DNA of 64,000 nucleotides from Trinickia diaoshuihuensis. GTDB taxonomy: Bacteria; Pseudomonadota; Gammaproteobacteria; Burkholderiales; Burkholderiaceae. Shown piece by piece: positions 8,385 through 16,906 of the stretch. The position numbers and the translations under genes were made by a program. Numbering within the stretch: position 1 is the stretch's first letter; each line of letters opens with the position of its first letter. The stretch lies in NCBI RefSeq assembly GCF_003390925.1, contig NZ_QUBS01000087.1:62001-126000 (forward strand). Direction: 5' to 3'. The notes beneath the pieces were generated by a model. The model saw only the letters and a list, made by a program, of their open reading frames with translations. It did not search any database and was not told the origin of the DNA.

Positions 8385-9342
8385 GCGCGTTCGCAGTGGG
8401 GGCGAACGCCGCCTCGCTTGCGCTTTCGCCGTCATTGGCGTGCCGCCGGCCATACTGGCGCGGAGCGCAATTCATGATCCGTTTGAAGGCCGTGCTAAAG
8501 GACTTTTCCGATTCATATCCGAGCGCGAGACCGATTTCGGCGACCGACTCACGCGACTGTGCCAATTTGTTTGCGGCCAAGGTCATACGCCAACGCGTCA
8601 GGTAGTCCATCGGCGAGAGGCCGACCAGTTCCTTGAACCGGAGCGCGAAGCTCGTGCGCGACATGGCGGCGTGCTCGGCCAGCGTTTGCAGAGTCCATTT
8701 CGCGCCGGGCGATTCGTGCATCGCATTGATCGCCGCGCGCATCCGTTTATCCGCGAGCGCGAAGAGCCAGCCCACCGCATCCTTATGTCCGCCTGCAAGC
8801 TGCAGCCGCAATGCTTGCACGAGCACGAGCGTAGCCAACTGCTGCGCGACGATGCCGCCGCCCGGCTGCGGTTCGCGCAATTCCTCTCTCATGCGCTCGA
8901 TACACCATCGCAACGTTGACGGCCCCGGTTCTTCCCGAACGTGGATGACCGCGGGAAGTACGTTCAAAAGCAGATCGGCCTGGCCGTCGGCCAGCGTGAA
9001 ATAGCCGCCGACACTGAGGAATTCGCCGCCACCGTTGTGCGTCACGATACGGCCGTCCCTGACTGGCGGGACGAGCGTACCGAACGCGACCGGCTCGACC
9101 GCAAGATCGCTCGCGATACGAAACGGATTGCCGCGCGCCAGCAGAAAGCATTCGCCTTCGGTGACCTCCAGAGGCTCGGGTTCGCCGTCGACGCAAACCC
9201 AGCATCGGCCTCGAAGCACCGCATGAAACTTGATCCCGTCGAATGGACCGAATTTCACCGCCCAATCCCCACTCGCATCGAAGCCGCCGGAAACATAGCT
9301 GCGCAGCTTCAGAAGCGACAAGACATCCGATAGTGGATCCAT
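8368..9342 (-). CDS. AraC-family regulator with N-terminal cupin domain
   Basis: A 324-residue protein. An AraC_binding-type cupin occupies roughly residues 1-190 (AVLRGRCWVCVDGEPEPLEV, then GECFLLARGNPFRI). The AraC double helix-turn-helix covers about 215-310 (TLQTLAEHAAMSRTSFALRF, then EIGLALGYESEKSFSTAFKR). It is divergent from the NAD(P)-dependent oxidoreductase at 9449 with 106 bp between them, an arrangement typical of an AraC activator and its target. No convincing ribosome site precedes the ATG. The C-terminal tail after residue 305 is Ala-rich and not conserved. Confidence 0.85.
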   Translation of the reverse strand: MDPLSDVLSLLKLRSYVSGGFDASGDWAVKFGPFDGIKFHAVLRGRCWVCVDGEPEPLEVTEGECFLLARGNPFRIASDLAVEPVAFGTLVPPVRDGRIVTHNGGGEFLSVGGYFTLADGQADLLLNVLPAVIHVREEPGPSTLRWCIERMREELREPQPGGGIVAQQLATLVLVQALRLQLAGGHKDAVGWLFALADKRMRAAINAMHESPGAKWTLQTLAEHAAMSRTSFALRFKELVGLSPMDYLTRWRMTLAANKLAQSRESVAEIGLALGYESEKSFSTAFKRIMNCAPRQYGRRHANDGESASEAAFAPTANALTSGR

Positions 9343-9448
9343 GATGCGATTCGAACGATTGAATACTAAAAGCGAACTCTAAGGCATAGATAGTCCAGGT
9401 TCAACGCCCTAAGCTCTATCCATTGGAAAGAGATGGGTAGAGAGAGCT

Positions 9449-10414
9449 ATGCGGATTTTCATCACAGGCGCGACGGGCTTCATCGGTTCGGCGGTCGTTC
9501 GTGAGCTCGTTACCGCAGGCCACGCGGTGACGGGCCTCGTGCGTTCGGCGCACGGCATCGCCTCGCTCGAGGCGATCGGGGCGAGGGCATGTCGCGGGAC
9601 GATCGAGGATCTCGGCATCTTGCGCCGGGAGTCCGCGCTCGCCGACGGCGTGATTCATACCGCCTTCTTCCACGCACTGTCGCATGCAAGCCTCGGCATT
9701 CGTGCGCGGATACTGTTCGGCGGCGCGCCGGCGCGTATCGTCCAGCGATTCGCGGCCGCGGCCGTCAGCGCCGATCAGCGTGCCATCGAGACGTTCGGTG
9801 AGGCGCTTCACATTCGAAAGGGCTCGCTTGTCATCGCCTTTCCGACCATGGCGATGGCCGCGGGGCGGGCGGCCCAGGAAACCGACGATGCCGATCCCGG
9901 CGCCGTAGGCGGCGCGAGGGTGCGATCCGAGCAGGCGGCACTCGATCTCGTGCGCAGCGGCGTGAGCGCCACGGTCGTTCGACTGCCGCCCTCGGTCCAT
10001 GACGAGACCAAGTTCGGGCTCGTTACGCGGTTGATCGAGATCGCACGAAAAAAGCGGATGTCCGCCTATCCCGGGGACGGGCTCAACCGCTGGGGCGCCG
10101 TGCACAGACTGGACGCGGCGCGGCTGTTTCGACTAGCGCTCGAAAACGGTGAGCCCGGCGCCCGTTATCACGGTGTGGCCGAAGAGGGCGTGCCATTTCG
10201 AGATATCGCCGATACGATTGGACGCTATCTCGACGTCCCTGTCGTGCCTTTGCTTGCCAAAGACGCTGCAAAGCATTTCGGCTGGCTCGCGCCGTTCGCC
10301 GCCGCGGACAATCCCGTTTCCAGCCAAATGACACGGGAACGATTGGGTTGGACGCCACGGCACTCAGCGTTGATCAAGGATCTTGCCGCGACCTTACGCA
10401 CCTCGGGCCATTAA
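9449..10414 (+). CDS. NAD(P)-dependent SDR / NmrA-like oxidoreductase
   Basis: A 321-residue atypical short-chain dehydrogenase. A Rossmann motif TGATGFIGSAVV sits at residues 7-18. There is no YxxxK pair; at the expected place is ARVRSEQAAL, as in the atypical epimerase/dehydratase-like group that keeps a conserved VVRLPPSVH segment further on. It may be a reductase or an NAD(P)-binding regulator. A GAGAGAG ribosome site precedes the ATG. The divergent AraC protein probably controls it. The substrate is unknown. Confidence 0.75.
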   Translation: MRIFITGATGFIGSAVVRELVTAGHAVTGLVRSAHGIASLEAIGARACRGTIEDLGILRRESALADGVIHTAFFHALSHASLGIRARILFGGAPARIVQRFAAAAVSADQRAIETFGEALHIRKGSLVIAFPTMAMAAGRAAQETDDADPGAVGGARVRSEQAALDLVRSGVSATVVRLPPSVHDETKFGLVTRLIEIARKKRMSAYPGDGLNRWGAVHRLDAARLFRLALENGEPGARYHGVAEEGVPFRDIADTIGRYLDVPVVPLLAKDAAKHFGWLAPFAAADNPVSSQMTRERLGWTPRHSALIKDLAATLRTSGH

Positions 10415-10443
10415 AAATTAGGAGTAACGACGCCCGCATCCGC

Positions 10444-10959
10444 TCAAGCGGGCCAGCCTATCTTCTGTGCTTGATGGAGCGAGCCTCGAACGACCATGCG
10501 ATGAAACGGCGCGATCAGCGCAATGTAAGCGCGGCCGAGAAGGCGATTGTAGAAGACGAGCGTTGTCACGATCACTCGGCGGGGGCGCTCATCGGATGGC
10601 GGCAGCACGAGTACCGACACGCGAAAGTTCAAATGCGTGTCGTCCTCGCCAAGCACGATCTCGTTCGGATACCGTCCGAATACACGGAAAATGTTGACTC
10701 TGTCGCCGCCCGCGGCCCAGAGATCCGCGGCGCGCTTTAGACCAAACGGACGTACGAGCAAGTCGCGCAGTTTCAGCAGGGCCGCGATCCATTGCGGCTG
10801 ATGGTCGAAGATATGCCGGGCGATGAACTCCGCGTCGTGGGATGCGGCCTGCGGCAGTTCTATCGAAAACGCGTCGGCAAAATCGGCCCGACCGTAGGAA
10901 GACATCAGGTGTGAGGCCGGCGGCAAGCCGGCCTCTTCGATCTTCGCGTTGATGTGCAT
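10444..10959 (-). CDS. DUF2867-domain protein
   Basis: A 171-residue protein matching the DUF2867 pattern: DAFSIELP near residue 29, FRVFGRYPNEIVLGEDDTHLNFRVSVLV in the centre, and a C-terminal hydrophobic RAYIALIAPFHRMVVRGSL. Members often accompany or are fused to SDR proteins; here two SDR genes flank it. It is convergent with the gene at 9449 (29 bp apart). Biochemical role unknown. Confidence 0.75.
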   Translation of the reverse strand: MHINAKIEEAGLPPASHLMSSYGRADFADAFSIELPQAASHDAEFIARHIFDHQPQWIAALLKLRDLLVRPFGLKRAADLWAAGGDRVNIFRVFGRYPNEIVLGEDDTHLNFRVSVLVLPPSDERPRRVIVTTLVFYNRLLGRAYIALIAPFHRMVVRGSLHQAQKIGWPA

Positions 10960-11095
10960 ATCCGATCACCGAAATGACAGAGGGGCCAATCGATGCGATC
11001 GGATCGGCGTGATCCCGCCATCGACCGCTCGCCAGGTGCCAAATATATACCTGAACGTTCTTTTGCACTGGAGATGCACGAATACGGGCGCCGCC

Positions 11096-11839
11096 TCAAT
11101 GCCCCTCGGCCCAAAGCACGGCATCCGCGCCGGCGGGAATACGCAACGGACTCGACGGATCGTTCACCGCGCGCCACACCGCTTCGGCCACGTCGCGTGC
11201 GTGCGTGACCGGTCCTGGCTGATTCAATCCCGCCATGAATCCTTGCACGAGTTCGCCATAAGCCGCGTGATCGAGGCCATGCATGTGGGGCCGTCCGTTT
11301 TCCGCGAAGCGCGTATCGGGAGCACGCCCGGGCAGGACAAGGTGCGCGCGCACGCCGAACGCGCCGAGTTCGAGCGCCATCGATTCGGTGAACGCATTAA
11401 CCGCCGCCTTGCTGGCCGTATAGGCGGCAATGAACGGGAGCGCTTTCAACGTGACGCTCGACGTGACGTTCACGACGACGCCGCTCTTGCGCTGTCTGAA
11501 CTGCGGCAGGACCGCCTGTGTCACGGCCATCGTGCCGAACGTGTTGGTTTCGAAGACTTCGCGTATCGTCGGCATCGGCGTGACTTCGAACGGCGCCGCG
11601 GCGCCGAATCCCGCATTGTTGACGAGCGCGTCGATCGGCCCGGCGGCTTCGACCGCCTTCCGGATACTCTCGGGGCGTGTCACATCCAGGGCGAGCACGC
11701 GTAGGTTTTCGTGGGCGGGCAGTGCATCTTCCCGGGGCGTGCGCATCGTTGCCAGGACTTTCCAGTCGCGCTCGACGAAGTACCTGGCGGTTTCGAGGCC
11801 GAAGCCGGACGAGCATCCGGTGATCAGAACGGTTTTCAT
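11096..11839 (-). CDS. Classical short-chain dehydrogenase/reductase
   Basis: A 247-residue SDR with TGCSSGFG (cofactor glycine motif), NNAGFGA, the catalytic Ser in VNVTSSVT and YTASKAAVNAF (YxxxK). It is closest to the oxidoreductase group with a preference for NADP. The start at 11839 is chosen for the GGGAG ribosome site; an ATG at 11869 would add ten residues. It is divergent from the AraC gene at 11938 and separated from the DUF2867 gene by 136 bp. Substrate not predictable. Confidence 0.85.
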   Translation of the reverse strand: MKTVLITGCSSGFGLETARYFVERDWKVLATMRTPREDALPAHENLRVLALDVTRPESIRKAVEAAGPIDALVNNAGFGAAAPFEVTPMPTIREVFETNTFGTMAVTQAVLPQFRQRKSGVVVNVTSSVTLKALPFIAAYTASKAAVNAFTESMALELGAFGVRAHLVLPGRAPDTRFAENGRPHMHGLDHAAYGELVQGFMAGLNQPGPVTHARDVAEAVWRAVNDPSSPLRIPAGADAVLWAEGH

Positions 11840-11874
11840 GGGACTCCCAGAAGTGGCTGACGTGGCCAAGACGA

Positions 11875-11903
11875 TAGACCGCCACGGCCGGACTTTCTAT
11901 AAT
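11875..11903 (+). promoter_or_regulatory. Sigma-70 promoter for the AraC gene at 11938
   Basis: TAGACC (11875-11880) and a consensus TATAAT (11898-11903) are 17 bp apart. They stand about 35 bp before the AraC ATG. Inverted GGACT/AGTCC sequences flank the -10 box. Confidence 0.45.
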
Positions 11904-11937
11904 TGCGAGTCCTGAGTTAATTAGCCGGAGTCCGGGT

Positions 11938-12849
11938 ATGATCGATCCGCTCGCGGACGTCGTGACGCTGCTGCAACCGGGCGCGCGGCACTCGAAGCTC
12001 GTCGTCGGGGCCGGTCCATGGCATATCCGCCGTTCCGATGCGGGGCAGCCCTTTTATTGCGTCGTGCTCGAAGGAGCTTGCCGGATCGCCGTCGAGGCGA
12101 GCCGGGCGATCGAACTGTGCTCGGGGGACTTTATTCTTGTCCCGGACGCGTACGGTGTCGCGATGTCCAGTATCGTGCCGGTGCCGCGCGGTACGCCCGA
12201 CGCGATACCGGTCGCCTTGGGCGCCGGCGAGTTTCGGATCGGCGATCAGTCAGGTCCGCCGGACGTGAGCATGCTCGCGGGGCATTGCAGCTTCGGCTCG
12301 CCCGATGCCGACCTGTTGGTGTCCTTGCTTCCGCGCGTCGTCCATGTCCGGGGCGAGCCGCAACTGGCCACCCTCGTTCAGTTGATTAGAAGCGAGTTCC
12401 GCGACAGGCGTCCGGCGCGCGAAGTGATCCTTGCCCATCTCGTCGAAGTCCTCTTGATCGATGCACTGCGCTCTACGGCGGGTACGCCGGCATCCCCCGG
12501 TCTCGTGCGGGGGCTGGCCGACGAGCGGCTTGCCGTGACACTACGTCGCATGCATGAAAGCCCGGCCAAGGCGTGGACGGTCGCCGAGCTCGCCAAGGAG
12601 GCGGCGCTCTCGCGCACGGTATTTTTCGAGCGCTTCAACCGCGCGGTGGGGCTCGCTCCAATGGCTTATTTGCTGACTTGGCGCATGGCGTTGGCCAAGA
12701 ACATGCTTCGGCGGATTAATCGGGGGATTGCCGAGATCGCGGAGCGCGTGGGCTACGGATCGGCGAGTGCGTTCAGCGTCGCATTCGCGCGCCACGTCGG
12801 ACTGCCGCCGGCCCGCTATGCGCGCGAACAGGCGCTCCTGGCGCCGTAA
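11938..12849 (+). CDS. AraC-family regulator with N-terminal cupin domain
   Basis: A 303-residue protein with the same layout as the one at 8368: cupin ligand domain to about residue 185, then the AraC DNA-binding domain (VAELAKEAALSRTVFFERFN, EIAERVGYGSASAFSVAFAR). It begins with DPLADVVTLLQPGARHSKLV, the start typical of this cupin/AraC group. The divergent SDR gene is its likely target. A near-consensus TATAAT promoter precedes it. Confidence 0.85.
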   Translation: MIDPLADVVTLLQPGARHSKLVVGAGPWHIRRSDAGQPFYCVVLEGACRIAVEASRAIELCSGDFILVPDAYGVAMSSIVPVPRGTPDAIPVALGAGEFRIGDQSGPPDVSMLAGHCSFGSPDADLLVSLLPRVVHVRGEPQLATLVQLIRSEFRDRRPAREVILAHLVEVLLIDALRSTAGTPASPGLVRGLADERLAVTLRRMHESPAKAWTVAELAKEAALSRTVFFERFNRAVGLAPMAYLLTWRMALAKNMLRRINRGIAEIAERVGYGSASAFSVAFARHVGLPPARYAREQALLAP

Positions 12850-12919
12850 GCATGACGTTCGACCGCCCGATCGATAGGTGCGAGGCGATGCGGTGGTAAA
12901 AGCCGGCAACCGACGATGG

Positions 12920-13765
12920 TTACCCCTGCCGGCGCTCCGCCATATAACGTGCGGGTGACGAGCCGAGCGCCTTGCGAAACATCGTGACGAAATTGCCTGG
13001 GCTCTCATAGCCTAGATCCTCGGCAACCTGCTGCACCGAGGCGCCCGATTCGAGCCATTTCACGGCCAGCATGAGATGCAGTTGTTGGCGCCAGCGGCCG
13101 AAGCTCATCCCGGTCTCCCGGTCGAGAAGACGCGCCAGCGAACGTTCGCTCACGCCGATGCGTCGAGCCCAGGTCCGCATGGTTCCCCGATCGGCGGGAT
13201 GGCTCATGATCATGTCGACGATCTTGCGAAGGCGCGCATCGGCCGGAATCGGCAAATGAAAATTGCCTACGGGCGCCGTCGCGATCTCATCCAACACCAA
13301 CGCGACCAGATGGGCGGCGGCGCCGCTTTCCTCGTAGAGTACAGGCAGGCTGGCCGAGCGGATCAGCAATTCCCTGAGCAGGGGAGTCGCCGCGAGAGCG
13401 CAACAAATGGAAGGAAGAGCGTGAGCGGCGCGCGGATCGATATGGGACACGTAGCATTCGATCGCCCCGCTAGCCTCGATCTTATGGCGCATGCCGCCGG
13501 GCACCCATATCGCGCTTTGCGGCGGCACGAGCCATAGCCCTTGTTCGACTTCGCAGGTCAGCACACCGCGCAGCGACAGGACGAGTTGATGCTTCTCGTG
13601 GTGATGAAAATCGATTTCTTGTCTATTTAGGCTCGCGATCGCCTCTTTGCTGAGGCTCGCCCATACGCTGCTGTCGGCGCCGATCGTGACGAGCGGGCGA
13701 GGGATCGTGTCCGCATCGGGCCAGCGGGTGGGGTCGAGGTCCGACAGTTCTTGCAAGATGGGCAT
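12920..13765 (-). CDS. AraC-family regulator
   Basis: A 281-residue regulator. The N-terminal cupin carries HHHEKHQLVLSLRG and ends near residue 150. The C-terminal AraC domain includes WARRIGVSERSLARLLDRET and QVAEDLGYESPGNFVTMFRK. The start at 13765 lies 11 bp after the stop of the flavin monooxygenase on the same strand. A GAGG in that gene's last codons may serve as ribosome site, so the two are probably one transcript. A longer frame from 13849 would overlap the monooxygenase and is not preferred. Confidence 0.8.
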   Translation of the reverse strand: MPILQELSDLDPTRWPDADTIPRPLVTIGADSSVWASLSKEAIASLNRQEIDFHHHEKHQLVLSLRGVLTCEVEQGLWLVPPQSAIWVPGGMRHKIEASGAIECYVSHIDPRAAHALPSICCALAATPLLRELLIRSASLPVLYEESGAAAHLVALVLDEIATAPVGNFHLPIPADARLRKIVDMIMSHPADRGTMRTWARRIGVSERSLARLLDRETGMSFGRWRQQLHLMLAVKWLESGASVQQVAEDLGYESPGNFVTMFRKALGSSPARYMAERRQG

Positions 13766-13776
13766 AGTGATGAAAT

Positions 13777-15045
13777 TCAGCCTCGCCGACCGGCAATCCG
13801 CGTCGGCGGAGCGCAAGCTGCAAATGCACCGCTCGAGTCCAACGCGCAAACATAGTCGGGAAGTACGAACGCGTCCGTGGCCGACTCCTCGTTCCGTTTT
13901 GCGATCGGACGCATCAATGTTTGCATCGGGCGGCTGGCGAAGAGCCTTTGCAAGACACGCATGCAGGAAATGCCAAACGCCGTCTTCACATGCAAGAGCT
14001 TGATCATACCGGGGCTCAGTTGCGCCTGTATGGCCTCGATATAAGGCCGCACCATTTTCTCGTAGGCGTTGAACGCGGCGGCCAGGGAATCATGCCTCGC
14101 GATCTCTCCCGCAAGGACGTAGGCGCCCACGAGAGACAGCGCGGTGCCTTGTCCGGTAAAGGGCGTGGGGCAATAGGCGGCATCGCCGACCAGGGCGAAA
14201 CGGCCTTTCGACCAAGACCGTGCTTTAACTTGACTCATCGGGCCGAAATAAAAATCCTGAACGTTCTCGATCTCCGAAAGTATCCGGTCCGCAAGCGCGC
14301 CGCGTCCCTGTAGGGCGCGGCGCAAAAGCGCTTTTCGGTGCGATGGGCCGGTCGTACCCGCATCGGCATCGGGGACAGGGAACGTGGCAAGCACGGTCGT
14401 TACGTTTTCGTCGCCTGGCCGAAGGAAGATCAACGTGCCTCCGATTCCGTTGATCGAATGGGCCCAATAGTCGTCCTCCGGTCGCCTGGGAATATTGAAA
14501 AACGACATATAGACGCCCAGGTATCTAAATTGTGTCTGCCCGGGAAGCACCAATTCTCTCGTTGCCGACGAGATGCCTTCCGCGCAGAGAATCAATGCGA
14601 ACGCTTCCTTTTCCCCGTTGCTGAAGGTGGCCATTATGCAATCGTCGGTTTCTTCAATGCCGGTAATGAAAGTGCCGAACCGGTATTCACACCGGTCTTT
14701 GGTGGTGTCATAAAGGATTGTCGCGAGGTCGCCTCTTAAAATCTCGAAATTGCTGGTCAGAGAACCGATGGCGCCCTTGGGAAAAACCGCAATTGTTCTT
14801 CCATGGGCATCCACGTATTTTTGACCCTGTTCCAATGTGTTCTTGCTTTCTATCTTGTCCGCTAGCGCCATCCTTCTTATCACGTCTTGTGCCGGGCCTT
14901 TGATGTCTACGTTCTGTCCGCCATCGCGAATCGCATTCGCTTTCTCCGTTATGACGACGGAATAGCCGTATTGGTGTAACCAAAAGGCAAGCGCCGGGCC
15001 GGCGATTCCGGCACCGGAAATCAAGATTCGTTTGTCTGTTTTCAT
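13777..15045 (-). CDS. FAD-dependent aromatic-type monooxygenase
   Basis: A 422-residue class A flavoprotein monooxygenase. The dinucleotide motif GAGIAGPALA lies near residue 10, and the second FAD motif GRFALVGDAAYCPTPFTGQG near 285. In the DG motif the Asp appears to be Glu (CAEGISSATR). The family includes TetX-like and aromatic hydroxylases; the substrate cannot be read. The start at 15045 follows a GAGGAG ribosome site; a longer frame to 15225 is not supported. Base composition is visibly lower in GC than the neighbours, suggesting recent acquisition with the adjoining AraC gene. Confidence 0.8.
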   Translation of the reverse strand: MKTDKRILISGAGIAGPALAFWLHQYGYSVVITEKANAIRDGGQNVDIKGPAQDVIRRMALADKIESKNTLEQGQKYVDAHGRTIAVFPKGAIGSLTSNFEILRGDLATILYDTTKDRCEYRFGTFITGIEETDDCIMATFSNGEKEAFALILCAEGISSATRELVLPGQTQFRYLGVYMSFFNIPRRPEDDYWAHSINGIGGTLIFLRPGDENVTTVLATFPVPDADAGTTGPSHRKALLRRALQGRGALADRILSEIENVQDFYFGPMSQVKARSWSKGRFALVGDAAYCPTPFTGQGTALSLVGAYVLAGEIARHDSLAAAFNAYEKMVRPYIEAIQAQLSPGMIKLLHVKTAFGISCMRVLQRLFASRPMQTLMRPIAKRNEESATDAFVLPDYVCALDSSGAFAACAPPTRIAGRRG

Positions 15046-15826
15046 GGAAATCTCCTCGATAGAGTCGATGTCACGATATCCGGCGGCAACATTGGCATCA
15101 ATGGTGATTTTTGCCACCAAGTTTTGAATTCCTGCCAATCGATTCGAACCCCGCACAATCATTCGGCGGCGCGCCGCAGCGCGTGCCGAGCCGCACGAGT
15201 ACCCGGCTAGGCTCGAGAAACGCATATTTGTCGCAGCCGCGATTTAAATAGCGTGCGCCGTTACAAAAAATCACATTTATGCGACCGAGTCTCTTTCGAT
15301 CGTGCGCCGCCGGGTTAATCGATTCGGTTGTCGTTCAAATGGGGGCGGCGATGTCCAGGAACCGGACGGCGGCGCCGATCTTAGGGGTTATTGGCCATTT
15401 TCCGGCGTCGATGTTGCGCCGCACTCGGCAAACCGGGATATTTGCCGCGTACTTCGAATCGAAGCGCGGCGGTGCTACGCCCATCCGTCAAGAGCGCGAG
15501 CGTTAAAAGCGATCCGTATTTTCCCTATGACACGATGACTCGAATAGCCGAGACGCAGCAGGGGATGGAACGATGGTTATGTTTATCGGCCGATAGGGGC
15601 CCCGTTCTCGCGTCGGTTGAATGGGCGGCGCGAAGTGACGTTTGATTGGCGGCGAAAAGCGAACTCGGGTTGCAACGCGCTGGCCGTATTCGTGGGCGTT
15701 GCTCAGGGGGCGCCGAAAATCGCGACAACGACGCCTACGCTTCGGACAAATCTTTCAGTGAGGAAGTGGTGAACGCTAGACTGATGCGGCTCAGCAACGC
15801 AAATTCACGATCTGACCGGAGGAGTT
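15046..15826. other. 781-bp intergenic region, no gene seen
   Basis: The region is comparatively AT-rich in parts and carries only short overlapping frames without ribosome sites or recognisable protein character (for example 15279-15506). It must hold the promoters of the monooxygenase (leftward) and the GlxA-like regulator (rightward). I see no tRNA or stable hairpin. A small RNA or a decayed gene is possible but not shown. Confidence 0.5.
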
Positions 15827-16819
15827 ATGTATCTGGGCAAGACTGATACGCTGCCGGCGACTCCAAGGGGCCAGCACCTGCCGCAAGAGAAGCCGCAAAA
15901 CTTTCGCGATGCGATCGCCGGTAGCGGCATTGGATGCCGTATCGGTGTCGTGATCAGTGACGATTGCTCCCCGAGCGACGTGGCGAAAGTTCTTGCCAAG
16001 ACGTGCGAGCACTTTGGCGACGACCAGAGCGAGGCGAACAAGAACGGGGAAATCAGCATCACTGTCATCGCCGGCCGCAGCGGTTTCGTGCTGCGCGAAA
16101 ACGCGCGTCTGCCTGTTTGGTGCGAGGCGATTTGCGACGTCAACCCACTCGATTTCAACTACTTCGTCGTGCCCGAATGCGGCAGCGGCACACCCGAGCC
16201 GCGGCCCGAAATCGTTGCATGGCTGGCCCGTGCCGGCGCCGGGGTGAAGATCATCGAGCTTCCTCTCGATACGCCCGCCGTTGCAACGACGCGCGAACCT
16301 TCGCCGGTCGATACGGAGATGCCGCCCGGCCCCGCCAAGCTCGACGGGAGTTCCGACTCGGCTCCAGGCCTGTCCGAGCCCGAAGCCGCTCGCGTTTCGA
16401 GGCCTGCGCAAAGCTCTGCCGACGTGTCTGCGGCGGGCGCATTGGTCGATCAGCCCTCGGCCAGCGAACGCATCAGGGCCACGGTGGAATGGCTCAACGA
16501 GCACTACGGCAGCCGCATTTCGATATCGGCGATGGCTGAACGCGCTTTGATGAGCGAACGAAACTTTCTGCGACGGTTCCGCGCCGAGATGGGGCACACG
16601 CCACACGAATATTTGTCGAAAGTCCGCTTGGAAAACGCGCGCAAACTGCTGATCACCACGGCGCTCCCCGTCGATAAGATCGCGCGCCATTGCGGGCTGT
16701 TCAATGGCGATCATCTACGCAAGCACTTCGTCAAGCAATTCGGCATGAGCCCCGTCGAATATCGGTCTGCCCGTTTCAACGCCTTGCATGCCCTGGCTAG
16801 TACCGATTCAACCCGGTAG
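15827..16819 (+). CDS. GlxA-like AraC regulator with truncated DJ-1/PfpI domain
   Basis: A 330-residue protein with a strong GGAGGAG ribosome site. Residues 38-140 resemble the first half of the DJ-1/PfpI domain of GlxA-type regulators (CRIGVVISDD, then FNYFVVPECG and [18 protein letters not shown]). The second half with the nucleophile-elbow Cys is missing. It is replaced by a Pro/Ser/Ala-rich linker (about 145-210). The AraC domain is intact (ISAMAERALMSERNFLRRFR, KIARHCGLFNGDHLRKHF). It precedes the sigma-54 activator by 87 bp, possibly in one operon. Confidence 0.8.
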   Translation: MYLGKTDTLPATPRGQHLPQEKPQNFRDAIAGSGIGCRIGVVISDDCSPSDVAKVLAKTCEHFGDDQSEANKNGEISITVIAGRSGFVLRENARLPVWCEAICDVNPLDFNYFVVPECGSGTPEPRPEIVAWLARAGAGVKIIELPLDTPAVATTREPSPVDTEMPPGPAKLDGSSDSAPGLSEPEAARVSRPAQSSADVSAAGALVDQPSASERIRATVEWLNEHYGSRISISAMAERALMSERNFLRRFRAEMGHTPHEYLSKVRLENARKLLITTALPVDKIARHCGLFNGDHLRKHFVKQFGMSPVEYRSARFNALHALASTDSTR

Positions 16820-16906
16820 AGAGTCGATCATCTTTAGCGGACGAATCGAATCCGCGCTTCGGCGCGCCGGCCGAGCGCGCGGCGTGCCCGAATAACTGGC
16901 GAACAG

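Noticed and set aside
12897-12938. Terminator between convergent AraC genes
   Set aside because: GCCGGCA/TGCCGGC arms are far apart and no T-run follows.
15279-15645. Short overlapping frames in the 15 kb intergenic region
   Set aside because: No ribosome sites, no family resemblance, mutually overlapping.
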